A DNA stretch of 64,000 nt from an uncultured Sphingomonadaceae bacterium (GCA_947497455.1 CANMGU010000002.1:136501-200500); one strand, 5' to 3'; counted from the first letter of the stretch, positions 8,398 through 16,722 are shown. The notes: generated by a model not told the origin, from the sequence alone. Numbers and translations: made by a program.

Positions 8398-8832
8398 ATG
8401 TCACCCAAAACAGCCGCTAATTTCATGCGCTTCGTTGCGATCATATCCTTGCTATCCGCCCTGATATTTGCACTGGGGGCTATTGGCGATCCAACCGGCA
8501 GTTTAAGCCGATTTCTTGCGATCATCATTCCGGGATCAGAGGGTGTTAGCGGCATTGCTACACCGGAAGCCAAGGTCGGCTTCGCAATCGCTGGCGGTGT
8601 TTTCGCCGGCTTCATGGTCATGTTGCTCCTGATCACCGCACCGGCAATTGAAGAAGGCAACGCCGTGATTAAACGCGCGAGCCTCTATGCCCTTTTGATA
8701 TGGTTCGTCGTCGATAGCAGCGCATCAATAGCCGGCGGCGTCGCACTGAACGCCCTGTCGAACAGTGTCTTTCTAATATTATTTTTGCTGCCACTGCTAT
8801 GGGTTAAATCACCCGAAACCGTCGCAGCATAA
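8398..8832 (+). CDS. Hypothetical four-TM membrane protein
   Basis: The product (144 aa from the ATG at 8398, preceded by AAAAGGAGATT) has four hydrophobic helices, at about residues 10-28, 60-82, 92-112 and 118-137, with short loops. It is not recognised by name. A start at 8341 is unlikely because it would place coding sequence over the operator sites. It is followed after 12 bases by a DUF5367-like gene with its own GAGGAGG ribosome site, so the two form an operon next to the divergent XRE/MmyB regulator. The pair may respond to whatever ligand the regulator senses. Confidence 0.75.
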   Translation: MSPKTAANFMRFVAIISLLSALIFALGAIGDPTGSLSRFLAIIIPGSEGVSGIATPEAKVGFAIAGGVFAGFMVMLLLITAPAIEEGNAVIKRASLYALLIWFVVDSSASIAGGVALNALSNSVFLILFLLPLLWVKSPETVAA

Positions 8833-8844
8833 GAGGAGGTCAAC

Positions 8845-9225
8845 ATGTCTAAAGGTTATTTCTTCGCCTTCACTTTGATTGGTGCGATATTATGGTTTAT
8901 CGCCGCGATGATCATCCAGTTCTTCCCGGATATGTTCCTGGGCGGCATTACTGGAATGATTTTGTTCCTGATTTCTATCCCGGGAACCTGGGTTACCGTC
9001 TATCTGATGATGAAAGTGACGGGCGTGCAGCGCGAGCATATCTTTTCGGCAACTTGTGTCGGCGCGGTCACGGCGATGTTTCTTGATGGCGTGGCGATCA
9101 CCTGGGTACCGCAGCTCTATGGCGGAGCCGGTGATCACCTTGCCAATGGTGCGGCATGGTTGTTGTTCGGCGTTGCGCTATTCATGACCTGCGCCGCAAT
9201 AATCGGACGCCAGAAGGCCAGCTAG
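8845..9225 (+). CDS. DUF5367-like membrane protein
   Basis: This 126-residue protein has four transmembrane helices (about 5-26, 32-54, 66-88 and 98-119). The pattern FPDMFLGGITGMILFLISIPGTWVTVYLMMKVTG and AVTAMFLDGVAITWVPQLYG matches proteins labelled DUF5367, whose function is unknown. It is the second gene of the operon that begins at 8398, controlled in all likelihood by the divergent XRE/MmyB regulator. Family assignment is from memory of the sequence pattern. Confidence 0.75.
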   Translation: MSKGYFFAFTLIGAILWFIAAMIIQFFPDMFLGGITGMILFLISIPGTWVTVYLMMKVTGVQREHIFSATCVGAVTAMFLDGVAITWVPQLYGGAGDHLANGAAWLLFGVALFMTCAAIIGRQKAS

Positions 9226-9235
9226 TGCCTTTTGG

Positions 9236-10219
9236 CTAGCGTTCGTGGACGTCTTTTATCCAGGGGCCAAAAGGCGAATTTCCGAGCATGGCAACCTGGG
9301 TCTGGGCGCTGACCTCGTTAATCGCCGTCTGCGGTTTGCGCCCCGGATGGACAGGAACGCGCAGCGGCCGTTTACCCTGCCCCATGGCGATCAGGCCCGC
9401 AATCGCACGCGGCACATCCATCGGATCGGTGGATCCGCCACCATCGCGCAGCGCGCCTGCGACCAACTCGGGATAGGCAGCCTTGCGTTCATCCGTCGCC
9501 CGTTCCAGCATTGGCGCGGTCAGCTTGTTGCCATTATCCCAGATCTTGGTCGGATAGCCACCTGGCTGCACCACGGTCACGTCAACGCCGTGCGGGACCA
9601 ACTCATAAGCCATCTGCTCGCTCATCGATTCCAGCGCAAATTTGGTTGATGAGTAGAGTCCCATGCCCGGCACCATCACCCGCCCGAGCTGAGACGATAC
9701 ATTGATAATCAATCCTGCTTTTTTGGCCCTCATCTTTGGCAATGCAGCACGTGCCACCCGGTGTGGTCCAACAGTATTGGTTTCAAACAACAGCTGCGTT
9801 GCTTCGACATCCTGCAGCTCAACCGGCGCGCCTGTGCCAACGCCGGCATTGTTCACGATAACATCCAGAGCACCGCCATTGAGCCGCTCAGCTTCGGCCA
9901 CTGCGCTGGCAACGGATTCATCCGACAACACGTCGAGTTCCAACACCGTCAGATCAGCACCGTCTTTCGCTGCGGATTTCAGCTTGTCGGCTTCCGCACG
10001 GGGCATGTTGCGCATGGTGGCAAAGACTTTTGCGCCCTGCTCTGCATAATGCAGCGCACCCAGATAGCCAAAGCCGGAAGAACAACCAGTGATCAGCACG
10101 GATTTGCCGGTCAGGTCAACATCGCCCTGTGCCGCGACTGACTGACAAGCAGTGAGTGCGATTCCGGTTGCTGCCCCTGCGGCGAGCATTTGGCGGCGAT
10201 TAAACTTTGGGTCGGTCAT
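9236..10219 (-). CDS. SDR-family oxidoreductase with Tat-type leader
   Basis: The protein is a short-chain dehydrogenase/reductase with an N-terminal export leader: NRRQMLAAGAATGIALTACQS shows a twin-arginine motif and a lipobox-like TACQ. After it, the Rossmann fold starts at about residue 37 with GKSVLITGCSSGFGYLGA (TGxxxGxG cofactor site), then NNAGVGTGAP, the catalytic Ser in NVSSQLG and YSSTKFALE (YxxxK). An exported NAD(P)-binding SDR is unusual because the cofactor must be loaded before Tat export. The ATG at 10219 is preferred over 10249 since it starts the leader behind an AAGGAG. Substrate unknown. Confidence 0.88.
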   Translation of the reverse strand: MTDPKFNRRQMLAAGAATGIALTACQSVAAQGDVDLTGKSVLITGCSSGFGYLGALHYAEQGAKVFATMRNMPRAEADKLKSAAKDGADLTVLELDVLSDESVASAVAEAERLNGGALDVIVNNAGVGTGAPVELQDVEATQLLFETNTVGPHRVARAALPKMRAKKAGLIINVSSQLGRVMVPGMGLYSSTKFALESMSEQMAYELVPHGVDVTVVQPGGYPTKIWDNGNKLTAPMLERATDERKAAYPELVAGALRDGGGSTDPMDVPRAIAGLIAMGQGKRPLRVPVHPGRKPQTAINEVSAQTQVAMLGNSPFGPWIKDVHER

Positions 10220-10307
10220 CGAGGTGGGCTCCTTATCTGAATTGCGCATACTAATATCATAAAAACAGGCTATACAGCTATCGCATAATGATAATTAGGG
10301 GAGCATC

Positions 10308-11132
10308 ATGCAAATATCGAAAGCAAGCGAAGCGGTCGGCGCGATTGTAGAGAATATCGATCTCACCGCCCTGAGCGATGACCAGTTTGCCGAAATGCGC
10401 AAAGCATTTTTCGACCATGGCGCGCTATTTTTTCGGGATCAACAATTAACTCCGGAAGACCATATCGCCTTTGCCGAGCGCTGGAACGATATCGACATCA
10501 ATCGCTTTTTCACCCCCGTGGAAGGCTATCCCCAAATCGCCAAGGTCCTGAAAGAACCGGATCAGCAGATGAATATCGGTGGCGGATGGCACACGGATCA
10601 CAGCTATGACGAGATACCCGCCATGGGTTCAATCCTCTATGCGCTCGAAATCCCGCCCAGCGGCGGTGACACCTTATTTGCTGGCATGCACGCGGCCTAT
10701 GAAGCTCTGGACGATGAGATGAAAGCGCGGCTTGATGGGTTGAAGGCACGGCACGGCAATGCCCATATTTTTGGATCTGACAGCGACTATCAAAAGAAAT
10801 TTGGTGGTCGTTTTGGTAACACCGAATCTGCCGTGCAAGAGGCAGTCCACCCGGTCGTGCTCAACCATCCCGAAACGGGTGCGAAAGGCCTCTATGTCAA
10901 TCCGGGCTTCACATTGAATATTGTCGATATGCCCGATGATGAGAGCAAGGCCCTGTTGGCGGAACTTTATGCTCATACCTCCCAACCTGAATTTCATTTC
11001 CGTCTGCAATGGGAAGAGGGCATGCTAGCGATGTGGGATAATCGCTCGACCTGGCACTATGCGCTCAACGACTATCAGGGGCACCGGCGATATTTAAACC
11101 GCATCACAGTGGCAGGGGTGCCGCTGCACTGA
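10308..11132 (+). CDS. TauD/TfdA-family Fe(II)/2-oxoglutarate dioxygenase
   Basis: The 274-residue enzyme has the double-stranded beta-helix family marks: GGGWHTDHSY with the HxD iron ligands (H95, D97), DNRSTWHYALNDY with the distal iron His (about 250), and basic residues after it (HRRYLNR) that bind 2-oxoglutarate. The N-terminus (SEAVGAIVENIDLTALSDDQFAEMRKAFFDHGALFFRDQ) is typical of taurine and 2,4-D dioxygenase relatives. Likely substrates are sulfonates, aryloxyalkanoates or similar small acids; no transporter or partner gene is adjacent to decide. A GGGGAG ribosome site precedes the ATG at 10308. Confidence 0.92.
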   Translation: MQISKASEAVGAIVENIDLTALSDDQFAEMRKAFFDHGALFFRDQQLTPEDHIAFAERWNDIDINRFFTPVEGYPQIAKVLKEPDQQMNIGGGWHTDHSYDEIPAMGSILYALEIPPSGGDTLFAGMHAAYEALDDEMKARLDGLKARHGNAHIFGSDSDYQKKFGGRFGNTESAVQEAVHPVVLNHPETGAKGLYVNPGFTLNIVDMPDDESKALLAELYAHTSQPEFHFRLQWEEGMLAMWDNRSTWHYALNDYQGHRRYLNRITVAGVPLH

Positions 11133-11225
11133 AGCGACCCAGGCGCCGCGATGCGTTGAGATCGGGGTTTGCATAGGCGTGTTTATACTCTAGCCAACGA
11201 CGCTTAACTTATGACGGAGCAATGC

Positions 11226-11903
11226 ATGCAGTTTGATGAAGTTGTCCTGGGACGCCGCAGCATACGCGGATATAAACCTGATCCGGTTGCACAAACATTG
11301 ATCGAAGAAATTATCGGATTGGCGATGCGCGCGCCGTCATCAATGAATACTCAACCGTGGAATTTTTACGTCATCACTGGCGAGCCATTGGAAAGAATTC
11401 GCAGCGGCAATACCGAACGAATGCTGGCTGGTGTTCCACAATCCCGGGAATTTCGCACGGGTGAAGCCTTTGCTGGCCACCATCGCGATCGGCAAATCGG
11501 CGTTGCCAAGCAGCTCTTTTCGGCCATGAAGATTGAACGCGATGACAAAGACGCGCGCCAGGACTGGGTGATGAGAGGCTTCCGCCAATTTGACGCGCCG
11601 GTTTGCGTGATCATTACTTATGACCGGGTCCTTGATGGAAGCGACGATACACCCTTTGACTGCGGCGCGGTGGCGACCGCGCTCGTCAATGCGGCATGGT
11701 CGCGCGGGCTTGGTACGGTCATTAACAGTCAAGGCATCATGCAATCACCCGTCGTGCGAGAGCATGCCGGTATCGCGGATGATCAAGTGATAATGAAAAG
11801 CATCGCACTCGGTTGGCCGGACGAAAGTTTCCCTGCAAATGGAGTGATTTCGACACGCAAGTCGATTGACGAGGCTGCCACATTTGTCGGTTTTGACACT
11901 TAG
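11226..11903 (+). CDS. Nitroreductase-family FMN oxidoreductase
   Basis: The protein (226 aa) shows the nitroreductase FMN fold: RRSIRGYKPDPV at the N-terminus (the RRSIR phosphate-binding motif), MRAPSSMNTQPWNFYVITG (flavin/substrate loop), GAVATALVNAAWSRGLGTVINSQG, and IALGWPDESFPANGV. Members reduce nitroaromatics, quinones or flavin analogues with NAD(P)H. I place the start at the second in-frame ATG (11226), because a GGAG lies six bases before it, while the ATG at 11211 has no visible ribosome site. The gene stands alone between the dioxygenase and a small unknown gene. Confidence 0.9.
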   Translation: MQFDEVVLGRRSIRGYKPDPVAQTLIEEIIGLAMRAPSSMNTQPWNFYVITGEPLERIRSGNTERMLAGVPQSREFRTGEAFAGHHRDRQIGVAKQLFSAMKIERDDKDARQDWVMRGFRQFDAPVCVIITYDRVLDGSDDTPFDCGAVATALVNAAWSRGLGTVINSQGIMQSPVVREHAGIADDQVIMKSIALGWPDESFPANGVISTRKSIDEAATFVGFDT

Positions 11904-11979
11904 GCAATCTTGACCGGTTTTGGCTGCAGAAACAGGGGCAGCAAAGGCCCGAACTTTATCGCGGGGTGTTGCTTGTATC

Positions 11980-12010
11980 GGTTGGCGTCTGCTTTGGGTG
12001 CAAAAGCGAA
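11980..12010. repeat. Degenerate copy of a dispersed sphingomonad-type short repeat
   Basis: GCGTCTGCTTTGGGTGCAAA followed by AGCGAAC resembles the unit found at 54101-54130 (GTCTGCTATGGGCGCAAAA then GCGGACATT). The unit is an imperfect hairpin in which a TCTGCT-like arm pairs with AGCGGA. Here it is more diverged. It lies in a non-coding stretch before the gene at 12082 and may inflate open-frame calls there. Confidence 0.45.
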
Positions 12011-12081
12011 CCTCAGATTTGTTTGAGAATGGCAGGAAGCGAAACTTGACGCCGACAAATGATGTCGAGAGAATTAAGCGA

Positions 12082-12507
12082 ATGAAGATTATCACTATCG
12101 TTGGCGTTTCATTTATTGGCGTTGTCGTCGTCGCATGGTTCGGTCTGCCAAAGGTTCTTGATCAAGTACGACACGCTGGTTTCGAAACCAATATAGCTGG
12201 AGACTATTTTCAGATTGCAACGAGCGACACTTACAGGGAGATTCACAATAAGAAGACCGGCTTCTCAATCCCTATGCGCGTCGTTTCGATTCGGTCGGAT
12301 AAAAAGTTTATTGTCGCCATAAGAAAGCAGCTTACCAATCTTGAATCGCGTATCGGCCCATGTGAGTATTATGTAATCGACCATATCTATGCAGTTGAAC
12401 ACGTGCTGCTTACAGAACAGCAGGTCCTGGATAGATTGAAATTCAGGCCTAAACTGTCTCGGTCGTTTGATCGGGAGAAAAGCAAGAGGTGCAATGAGTC
12501 CTCATAG
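12082..12507 (+). CDS. Hypothetical single-pass membrane protein
   Basis: The frame from the ATG at 12082 encodes 141 residues with one N-terminal hydrophobic segment (IITIVGVSFIGVVVVAWFGL) and a polar, probably periplasmic remainder with many basic residues and no recognised motif. A longer frame exists upstream to 11920, but that part overlaps a repeat copy and looks non-coding. GAATTAAGCGA before the ATG is a poor ribosome site. Base composition is richer in A and T than in the surrounding genes, and together with the next small gene it may be an acquired insert. Function unknown. Confidence 0.5.
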   Translation: MKIITIVGVSFIGVVVVAWFGLPKVLDQVRHAGFETNIAGDYFQIATSDTYREIHNKKTGFSIPMRVVSIRSDKKFIVAIRKQLTNLESRIGPCEYYVIDHIYAVEHVLLTEQQVLDRLKFRPKLSRSFDREKSKRCNESS

Positions 12508-12611
12508 CTCTGATGGAACTGCTCAAGTCTGCTTTCGGGATATTGCAGACATATCCAATCCGATCGCTTAGAGCATCTCCATGCAGATATTTGTAAACAG
12601 ATGAGAAACTG

Positions 12612-12836
12612 ATGGATCAAGAAGAAAGCTTTTCAGTAATTTTTGCATCACCGCCTGATGAAGAGCAAATCGTTGCGGACCTATATGTTCAAGATCAGTG
12701 TGTAATCGAGTTACGCGCAACCGAATCCGAAGATTTTGATGTTCGGTTTATTGATCACAGAGGACAGAACTTGGGAGAGGTCAAACTCACTCGGTTAGAG
12801 AGTATGATCGGAAGGGCAAAATTAGGACTACTCTAA
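12612..12836 (+). CDS. Hypothetical small acidic protein
   Basis: This 74-residue acidic protein is not recognised. Predicted beta-strands alternate with charged turns (FSVIFASPPDEEQIVADLYVQ, IELRATESEDFDVRFIDH), ending in a short helix. A GAGAAAC lies before the ATG at 12612. It has no membrane segment and no cysteine pair. It follows the unknown membrane protein by about 100 bases in a locally AT-rich patch, between the nitroreductase and the alpha/beta hydrolase. No function is assigned. Confidence 0.5.
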   Translation: MDQEESFSVIFASPPDEEQIVADLYVQDQCVIELRATESEDFDVRFIDHRGQNLGEVKLTRLESMIGRAKLGLL

Positions 12837-12960
12837 CACCCGCTTCCAGAATGAAGCAGGTAACAGAGGGTAGCATCCACCTTCGAGCAATCACCCTTCG
12901 ACAAATGCGCGGTCAGCGGTTTATAGAGCCGCAACACATATAGCATTTCGAGGAACGAAG

Positions 12961-13833
12961 ATGGATTTGGTCGGCCCCGCGGCACATAGTTATTTTTCTC
13001 AGCGGTTGCGGCTGCACTATGCCGATTGGGGCAATGGGGAAAAGCCACCTCTAATCTTGCTCCATGGCGGAAAAGATCATTGCCGCAACTGGGACTGGGT
13101 GGCGCAGGAGCTGCGCGACGACTGGCATATCATCGCCCCCGATGTCCGCGGCCATGGTGACAGCCAGTGGAGCACGGACGGAAATTACACGACCATGGCA
13201 ATGGTCACTGATCTGGCGCAGCTTATCCATCAGCTTGACCTGTCGCCAGTGACGATTGTCGCGCATAGCATGGGTGGCAACATAGCGCTGCGCTACACCG
13301 GGCTATACCCCGATACCGTGCGCAAGCTGGTCGCTATCGAAGGACTTGGTCCCGGGCCGGAGATGCTCGCCGAGCGGGAAAAGATCGGCCAACTGCAACG
13401 GGTGCGGAACAGCATCGAGGAAAAGCGCAAAGCAGCCGGGCGGCAAGTGAAGCGCTATCCGACATTCGAAGATGCGCTCAAAAGGATGCAGGATGCCAAT
13501 GGCCATCTTTCCGATGAACAGGCTCGCCATCTGACAACCCATGCAGTCATCCGCAACGAGGACGGCAGCTACAGCTGGAAGTTCGATCCTTATGTGCAGC
13601 ATTGGGACTCCATCGATCTGTCACAGGATAATATCCACGAGCTATGGCGCAGTATCAGTTGCCCCACACAATTGCATTATGGGGCGGACAGCTGGGCGAG
13701 CAATCCCGAGAAAGATGGACGCATCCAGTATTTCGGCGACAATGTATCGGTGAAGGAATTTGCCGATGCCGGCCACTGGCTACATCATGACCAGTTTGAC
13801 CAGTTTGTTGGCGAATTGCGGGCGTTTTTGTAG
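12961..13833 (+). CDS. Alpha/beta hydrolase
   Basis: The 290-residue enzyme carries the complete catalytic set of an alpha/beta hydrolase: oxyanion region LILLHGGKDHCRNWDW (about 31-46), APDVRGHGDS, nucleophile elbow VAHSMGGN with Ser103, and catalytic His in ADAGHWLHHDQ (about residue 272). The acid is probably in the YGADSW segment. The fold resembles esterases, epoxide hydrolases and C-C hydrolases; the substrate cannot be decided. A GAGGAACGAAG ribosome site precedes the ATG. It is transcribed alone, upstream of the riboflavin genes. Confidence 0.9.
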   Translation: MDLVGPAAHSYFSQRLRLHYADWGNGEKPPLILLHGGKDHCRNWDWVAQELRDDWHIIAPDVRGHGDSQWSTDGNYTTMAMVTDLAQLIHQLDLSPVTIVAHSMGGNIALRYTGLYPDTVRKLVAIEGLGPGPEMLAEREKIGQLQRVRNSIEEKRKAAGRQVKRYPTFEDALKRMQDANGHLSDEQARHLTTHAVIRNEDGSYSWKFDPYVQHWDSIDLSQDNIHELWRSISCPTQLHYGADSWASNPEKDGRIQYFGDNVSVKEFADAGHWLHHDQFDQFVGELRAFL

Positions 13834-13913
13834 AGCCAATTGAGGACCAGATATGCCTTCACCGCGCTTATCCTGAGTGCTGTTAACTGATTCCGGAAAG
13901 ACAGATCCCATCC

Positions 13914-13963
13914 TATCACATTTGATGTGATATAACTCTGGACTCATCACATTCTAGTGTGAT
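13914..13963. promoter_or_regulatory. Two tandem palindromes upstream of the HTH-ribBX gene
   Basis: The first palindrome is TATCACATTTGATGTGATA (13914-13932), with perfect 8-base arms around TTG. The second is ATCACATTCTAGTGTGAT (13946-13963), sharing the ATCACA/TGTGAT arms. Their centres are about 31 bases apart, close to three helical turns. They lie 37-86 bases before the ATG at 14000, where operators or activator sites would be. No FMN riboswitch (RFN element) is recognisable there. The DNA-binding partner is unknown; the HTH in the gene product itself is an attractive candidate. Confidence 0.65.
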
Positions 13964-13999
13964 AGAGCACCCTTATGTTTAGCAGATAAGGGCCCGAAT

Positions 14000-15307
14000 A
14001 TGAGCAAAATATTGATAGAGCAACTGATCGAACTGATCGATTCGGGCAAGGAAACACGGGCTGGTTTGGCGCGTGCAGCGGGTCTTCACGCAAACAGCCT
14101 GCGTGCTTTGGGACAGCCCGATTGGAACCCGACAGCTGAAACGCTCGGTAAGCTTGAAACCTATCTTGCGCGCGGCGGCAGTGGTGTGATGGCGACAGCA
14201 GAAGAGATTATCAACGAGGCACGCAATGGCCGCATGTATATCCTGGTCGATGACGAGGATCGTGAAAATGAGGGTGACCTCATCATTCCGGCGCAGATGG
14301 CGACACCGGACGCGATCAACTTTATGGCGAAATATGGTCGCGGACTAATCTGTCTGGCGATGGCGAAGGACCGCGTTGAGGAACTCGGTCTCGACATGAT
14401 GAGCCAGAATAACCGCACCGCGCACGAGACGGCCTTCACCATCTCAATCGAGGCGCGGGATGGTGTGACGACGGGCATATCAGCGGCAGACCGAGCCCGC
14501 ACCGTGGCCGTGGCGATTGACAGGTCCAAGGGCAAGGAAGAGATTGTGACACCCGGTCATGTCTTCCCCTTGCAGGCCCGCAATGGCGGTGTCCTGGTGC
14601 GCGCCGGTCATACCGAAGCTGCGGTCGATGTGTCCCGGCTTGCCGGCCTCAATCCCTCCGGTGTTATCTGTGAGATCATGAAGGATGATGGCGAGATGGC
14701 GCGGCTTGATGATCTCATTGAATTTGCCCAACATCACAGCTTGAAGATTGGAACCATACGCGATCTGATCGCCTATCGCCTCCGGCATGATCATCTCGCC
14801 CAGAAACGGGCCGAAGCGACATTTGAAAGCCGTTGGGGTGGGGAATGGAAAGCGATTACTTTCTTCAACACTGCAACGGAGTCGGAGCAGATTGTCCTGC
14901 AAAAAGGCCATGTCGATCCGGACAGTCCAACATTGGTTCGTATGCATGCCACCGCCATTTTCAGCGACGTGTTTGGCAAGACCGGAGCGCATAGCGGCAC
15001 CTTGTCCGAATCGATGAAGATTATCGGCGATGCGGGCTCCGGCATCATCGTGTTCATCAGCCCGCGGATACCGGATTTCTATTCCCGCCAGGTAGCCCGA
15101 CTAAAAGGGGAGAAGCCAGCCGATATGGATCAGCTGCGCGACTATGGCGTCGGCGCTCAGATCCTGACCGAGCTGGGCGTAAGTGATATGGAGCTATTGT
15201 CCAATACCAGTCATGATCTGGTTGGGCTGGATGCCTATGGCCTGCGCATTGTCGGCCAACGCGCGATACCTACAGCTGATGCAGCCAAAGAACTGGAGAC
15301 CGTCTGA
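14000..15307 (+). CDS. ribBX: HTH-RibB-RibX fusion: 3,4-dihydroxy-2-butanone 4-phosphate synthase
   Basis: Residues 1-60 form an XRE-like helix-turn-helix ([23 protein letters not shown] then [13 protein letters not shown]). Residues about 64-265 are a complete RibB domain, with [12 protein letters not shown] and [17 protein letters not shown], which makes 3,4-dihydroxy-2-butanone 4-phosphate from ribulose 5-phosphate. Residues about 275-435 resemble GTP cyclohydrolase II but lack the zinc cysteines ([17 protein letters not shown] replaces the Cys-bearing motif), so this is the RibX type described for proteobacterial RibBX proteins and probably not a GTP cyclohydrolase. It overlaps ribH by one base. 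The N-terminal HTH is the odd part and suggests autoregulation through the upstream palindromes. Confidence 0.93.
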   Translation: MSKILIEQLIELIDSGKETRAGLARAAGLHANSLRALGQPDWNPTAETLGKLETYLARGGSGVMATAEEIINEARNGRMYILVDDEDRENEGDLIIPAQMATPDAINFMAKYGRGLICLAMAKDRVEELGLDMMSQNNRTAHETAFTISIEARDGVTTGISAADRARTVAVAIDRSKGKEEIVTPGHVFPLQARNGGVLVRAGHTEAAVDVSRLAGLNPSGVICEIMKDDGEMARLDDLIEFAQHHSLKIGTIRDLIAYRLRHDHLAQKRAEATFESRWGGEWKAITFFNTATESEQIVLQKGHVDPDSPTLVRMHATAIFSDVFGKTGAHSGTLSESMKIIGDAGSGIIVFISPRIPDFYSRQVARLKGEKPADMDQLRDYGVGAQILTELGVSDMELLSNTSHDLVGLDAYGLRIVGQRAIPTADAAKELETV

Positions 15308-15726
15308 TGGCAAAATTTCTCATCGTCGAAGCGCGTTTTTACGACCATTTGAATGACATGCTACTCGATGGCGCAAAGACAGCTCTAAAGGCGGCTGGTC
15401 ATGATCAGGAAACGCTGACAGTCCCGGGCGCACTCGAAGTACCCGGAGCCATTTCCCTAGCGATTGATAGCGGAGAATATGATGGCTTTGTCGCGCTCGG
15501 TGTCGTGCTGCGCGGCGAGACCTATCATTTCGAAATTGTCTCCAATGAAAGCGCGCGCGGCATCATGGCGCTCACTTTAGATGGCGCTGCAATTGGAAAC
15601 GGGATCATCACTGTTGAAAATGAAGCGCAGGCCCTTGCTCGTGCAGACAAAGGTCAGAAGGACAAAGGTGGAGAAGCGGCAAAGGCGGCTGTTGCCATGT
15701 ATGAGCTTGGACAGAAATTTGCTTGA
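15307..15726 (+). CDS. ribH: 6,7-dimethyl-8-ribityllumazine synthase
   Basis: Lumazine synthase condenses 3,4-dihydroxy-2-butanone 4-phosphate with the pyrimidine intermediate in the penultimate riboflavin step. The 139-residue protein shows [17 protein letters not shown], the substrate loop [32 protein letters not shown] with the catalytic His, and [15 protein letters not shown]. The ATG shares one base with the ribBX stop (TGATG), so translation is coupled and both enzymes are made together. Length is at the short end of the family, as usual in alphaproteobacteria. Confidence 0.97.
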   Translation: MAKFLIVEARFYDHLNDMLLDGAKTALKAAGHDQETLTVPGALEVPGAISLAIDSGEYDGFVALGVVLRGETYHFEIVSNESARGIMALTLDGAAIGNGIITVENEAQALARADKGQKDKGGEAAKAAVAMYELGQKFA

Positions 15727-15737
15727 GATCCCAAGGA

Positions 15738-16175
15738 TCAAGCCAAAGCGACCTCAAATATATCAGCGAATCTATTCTTCTTGCCCATCGCGTCAGACAG
15801 GGTGAATTGATCAAGATGGCTGAGAAACGCCTCCACTGCGTCGGCCAGCATATGGGAAAGGCCGCAAACGGGCGTCACAATACAATTGTTGGTCGAGCCA
15901 GGGCTGCATTCAACAAACTGGCTGACCTCTTCGAGCGCGCGAACAACCGCACCAATGTTAATCTCTGCGGGATCGCGGGCTAGCGTTAACCCTCCACCAC
16001 GCCCGCGCTGACTGATGATGAACCCAGCACTGGCCAAACGCTGCACGATTTTCATCAGATGGTTTTTTGAAATGTCATAGGCGGACGCAATATCGTCAAT
16101 CGTCTGGCTACCTTCTTGTGATGCCAAAAACATCAATGTCCGCAACGCATAGTCGGTCTGTGTGGTTAATCTCAT
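15738..16175 (-). CDS. nsrR: Rrf2-family NO-responsive repressor (NsrR type)
   Basis: The 145-residue regulator has the Rrf2 winged helix (DYALRTLMFLASQEG, ASAYDISKNHLMKIVQRLASAGFIISQRGRGGGLTLA) and three cysteines, C90, C98 and C104 (spacing C-x7-C-x5-C), the NsrR iron-sulfur cluster pattern. NsrR represses NO-detoxification genes until NO damages the cluster. It diverges from a truncated haemoglobin gene, and two palindrome-like sites lie in the intergenic region, one close to its own start, so autoregulation is likely. The gene converges with ribH, with an 11-base gap. Confidence 0.88.
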   Translation of the reverse strand: MRLTTQTDYALRTLMFLASQEGSQTIDDIASAYDISKNHLMKIVQRLASAGFIISQRGRGGGLTLARDPAEINIGAVVRALEEVSQFVECSPGSTNNCIVTPVCGLSHMLADAVEAFLSHLDQFTLSDAMGKKNRFADIFEVALA

Positions 16176-16177
16176 TA

Positions 16178-16242
16178 AACATGCATATTATATATTGCTT
16201 TTAAATTCAAGGCCGATATAAGAGGCATATTATATACCTCTT
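16178..16242. promoter_or_regulatory. NsrR-like operators in the nsrR-haemoglobin intergenic region
   Basis: A 23-base near-perfect palindrome spans 16220-16242: arm AAGAGGCATAT, central T, arm ATATACCTCTT, with only one asymmetric pair per arm. The core GCATATTATATA occurs again at 16183-16194 beside the nsrR start, with weaker symmetry. NsrR sites in other bacteria are AT-rich palindromes of about this length. The downstream site would cover the haemoglobin promoter and the upstream copy nsrR itself. Assignment to NsrR is inferred from position and form. Confidence 0.65.
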
Positions 16243-16257
16243 TATACGAGTCGCCTG

Positions 16258-16722
16258 ATGCCACACGCTCACACTATTGCTGCCAGAGAAGAAAAAGCCG
16301 CTTATGCAGAAGCTCTTGGAATTACCGAAGAACGGATTTCTGATCTGGTAGAGGGCTTCTATGAAAAGATCCGCAGCGACGCTTTGCTGGGGCCGATATT
16401 TAATGAGACGATTACCAACTGGCCGCCTCATCTTGCACGCATGAAAGACTTTTGGACATCGATCGCGATTGAATCGGGCCGGTTTCGCGGGAATCCAATG
16501 ATCAAGCATCTGGCGATTCCGGATATCGAGCGCGCCCATTTCAATCACTGGCTTGCGCTGTTTGACCAGACATTGCCTGAGGTAATGCCCAACGCCGCTG
16601 CCTGTCAATTTCTGTCCGAACGTGCGGCTCGTATTGCTGACAGCCTGATGACCGGCATTTCCATCCACCGCGATGGCTTACCCAAAATATCTCAGACGAA
16701 GGAGATTAATGATGTTGCTTGA
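16258..16722 (+). CDS. Group III truncated haemoglobin
   Basis: The 154-residue protein is a single-domain globin of the truncated haemoglobin group III. Visible marks are ISDLVEGFYEKIRSDALLGPIF (B/C helices with the distal-site Tyr), WPPHLARMKDFWTSIAI and RFRGNPMIKHL, where H84 is the probable proximal heme ligand. Group III members bind O2 and NO, and in Campylobacter the homologue Ctb belongs to the nitrosative-stress regulon. Placement directly beyond an NsrR-type gene and its palindrome fits a role in NO scavenging. Its 3' end overlaps the following membrane-protein gene by about 11 bases. Confidence 0.9.
   Translation: MPHAHTIAAREEKAAYAEALGITEERISDLVEGFYEKIRSDALLGPIFNETITNWPPHLARMKDFWTSIAIESGRFRGNPMIKHLAIPDIERAHFNHWLALFDQTLPEVMPNAAACQFLSERAARIADSLMTGISIHRDGLPKISQTKEINDVA

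Noticed and set aside
11920..12081. N-terminal extension of the open frame before 12082
   Set aside because: It overlaps a repeat copy and has no membrane or motif content; the ATG at 12082 begins a plausible membrane segment.
13834..13999. FMN riboswitch before ribBX
   Set aside because: No RFN-type conserved stems are recognisable; palindromes are present instead.
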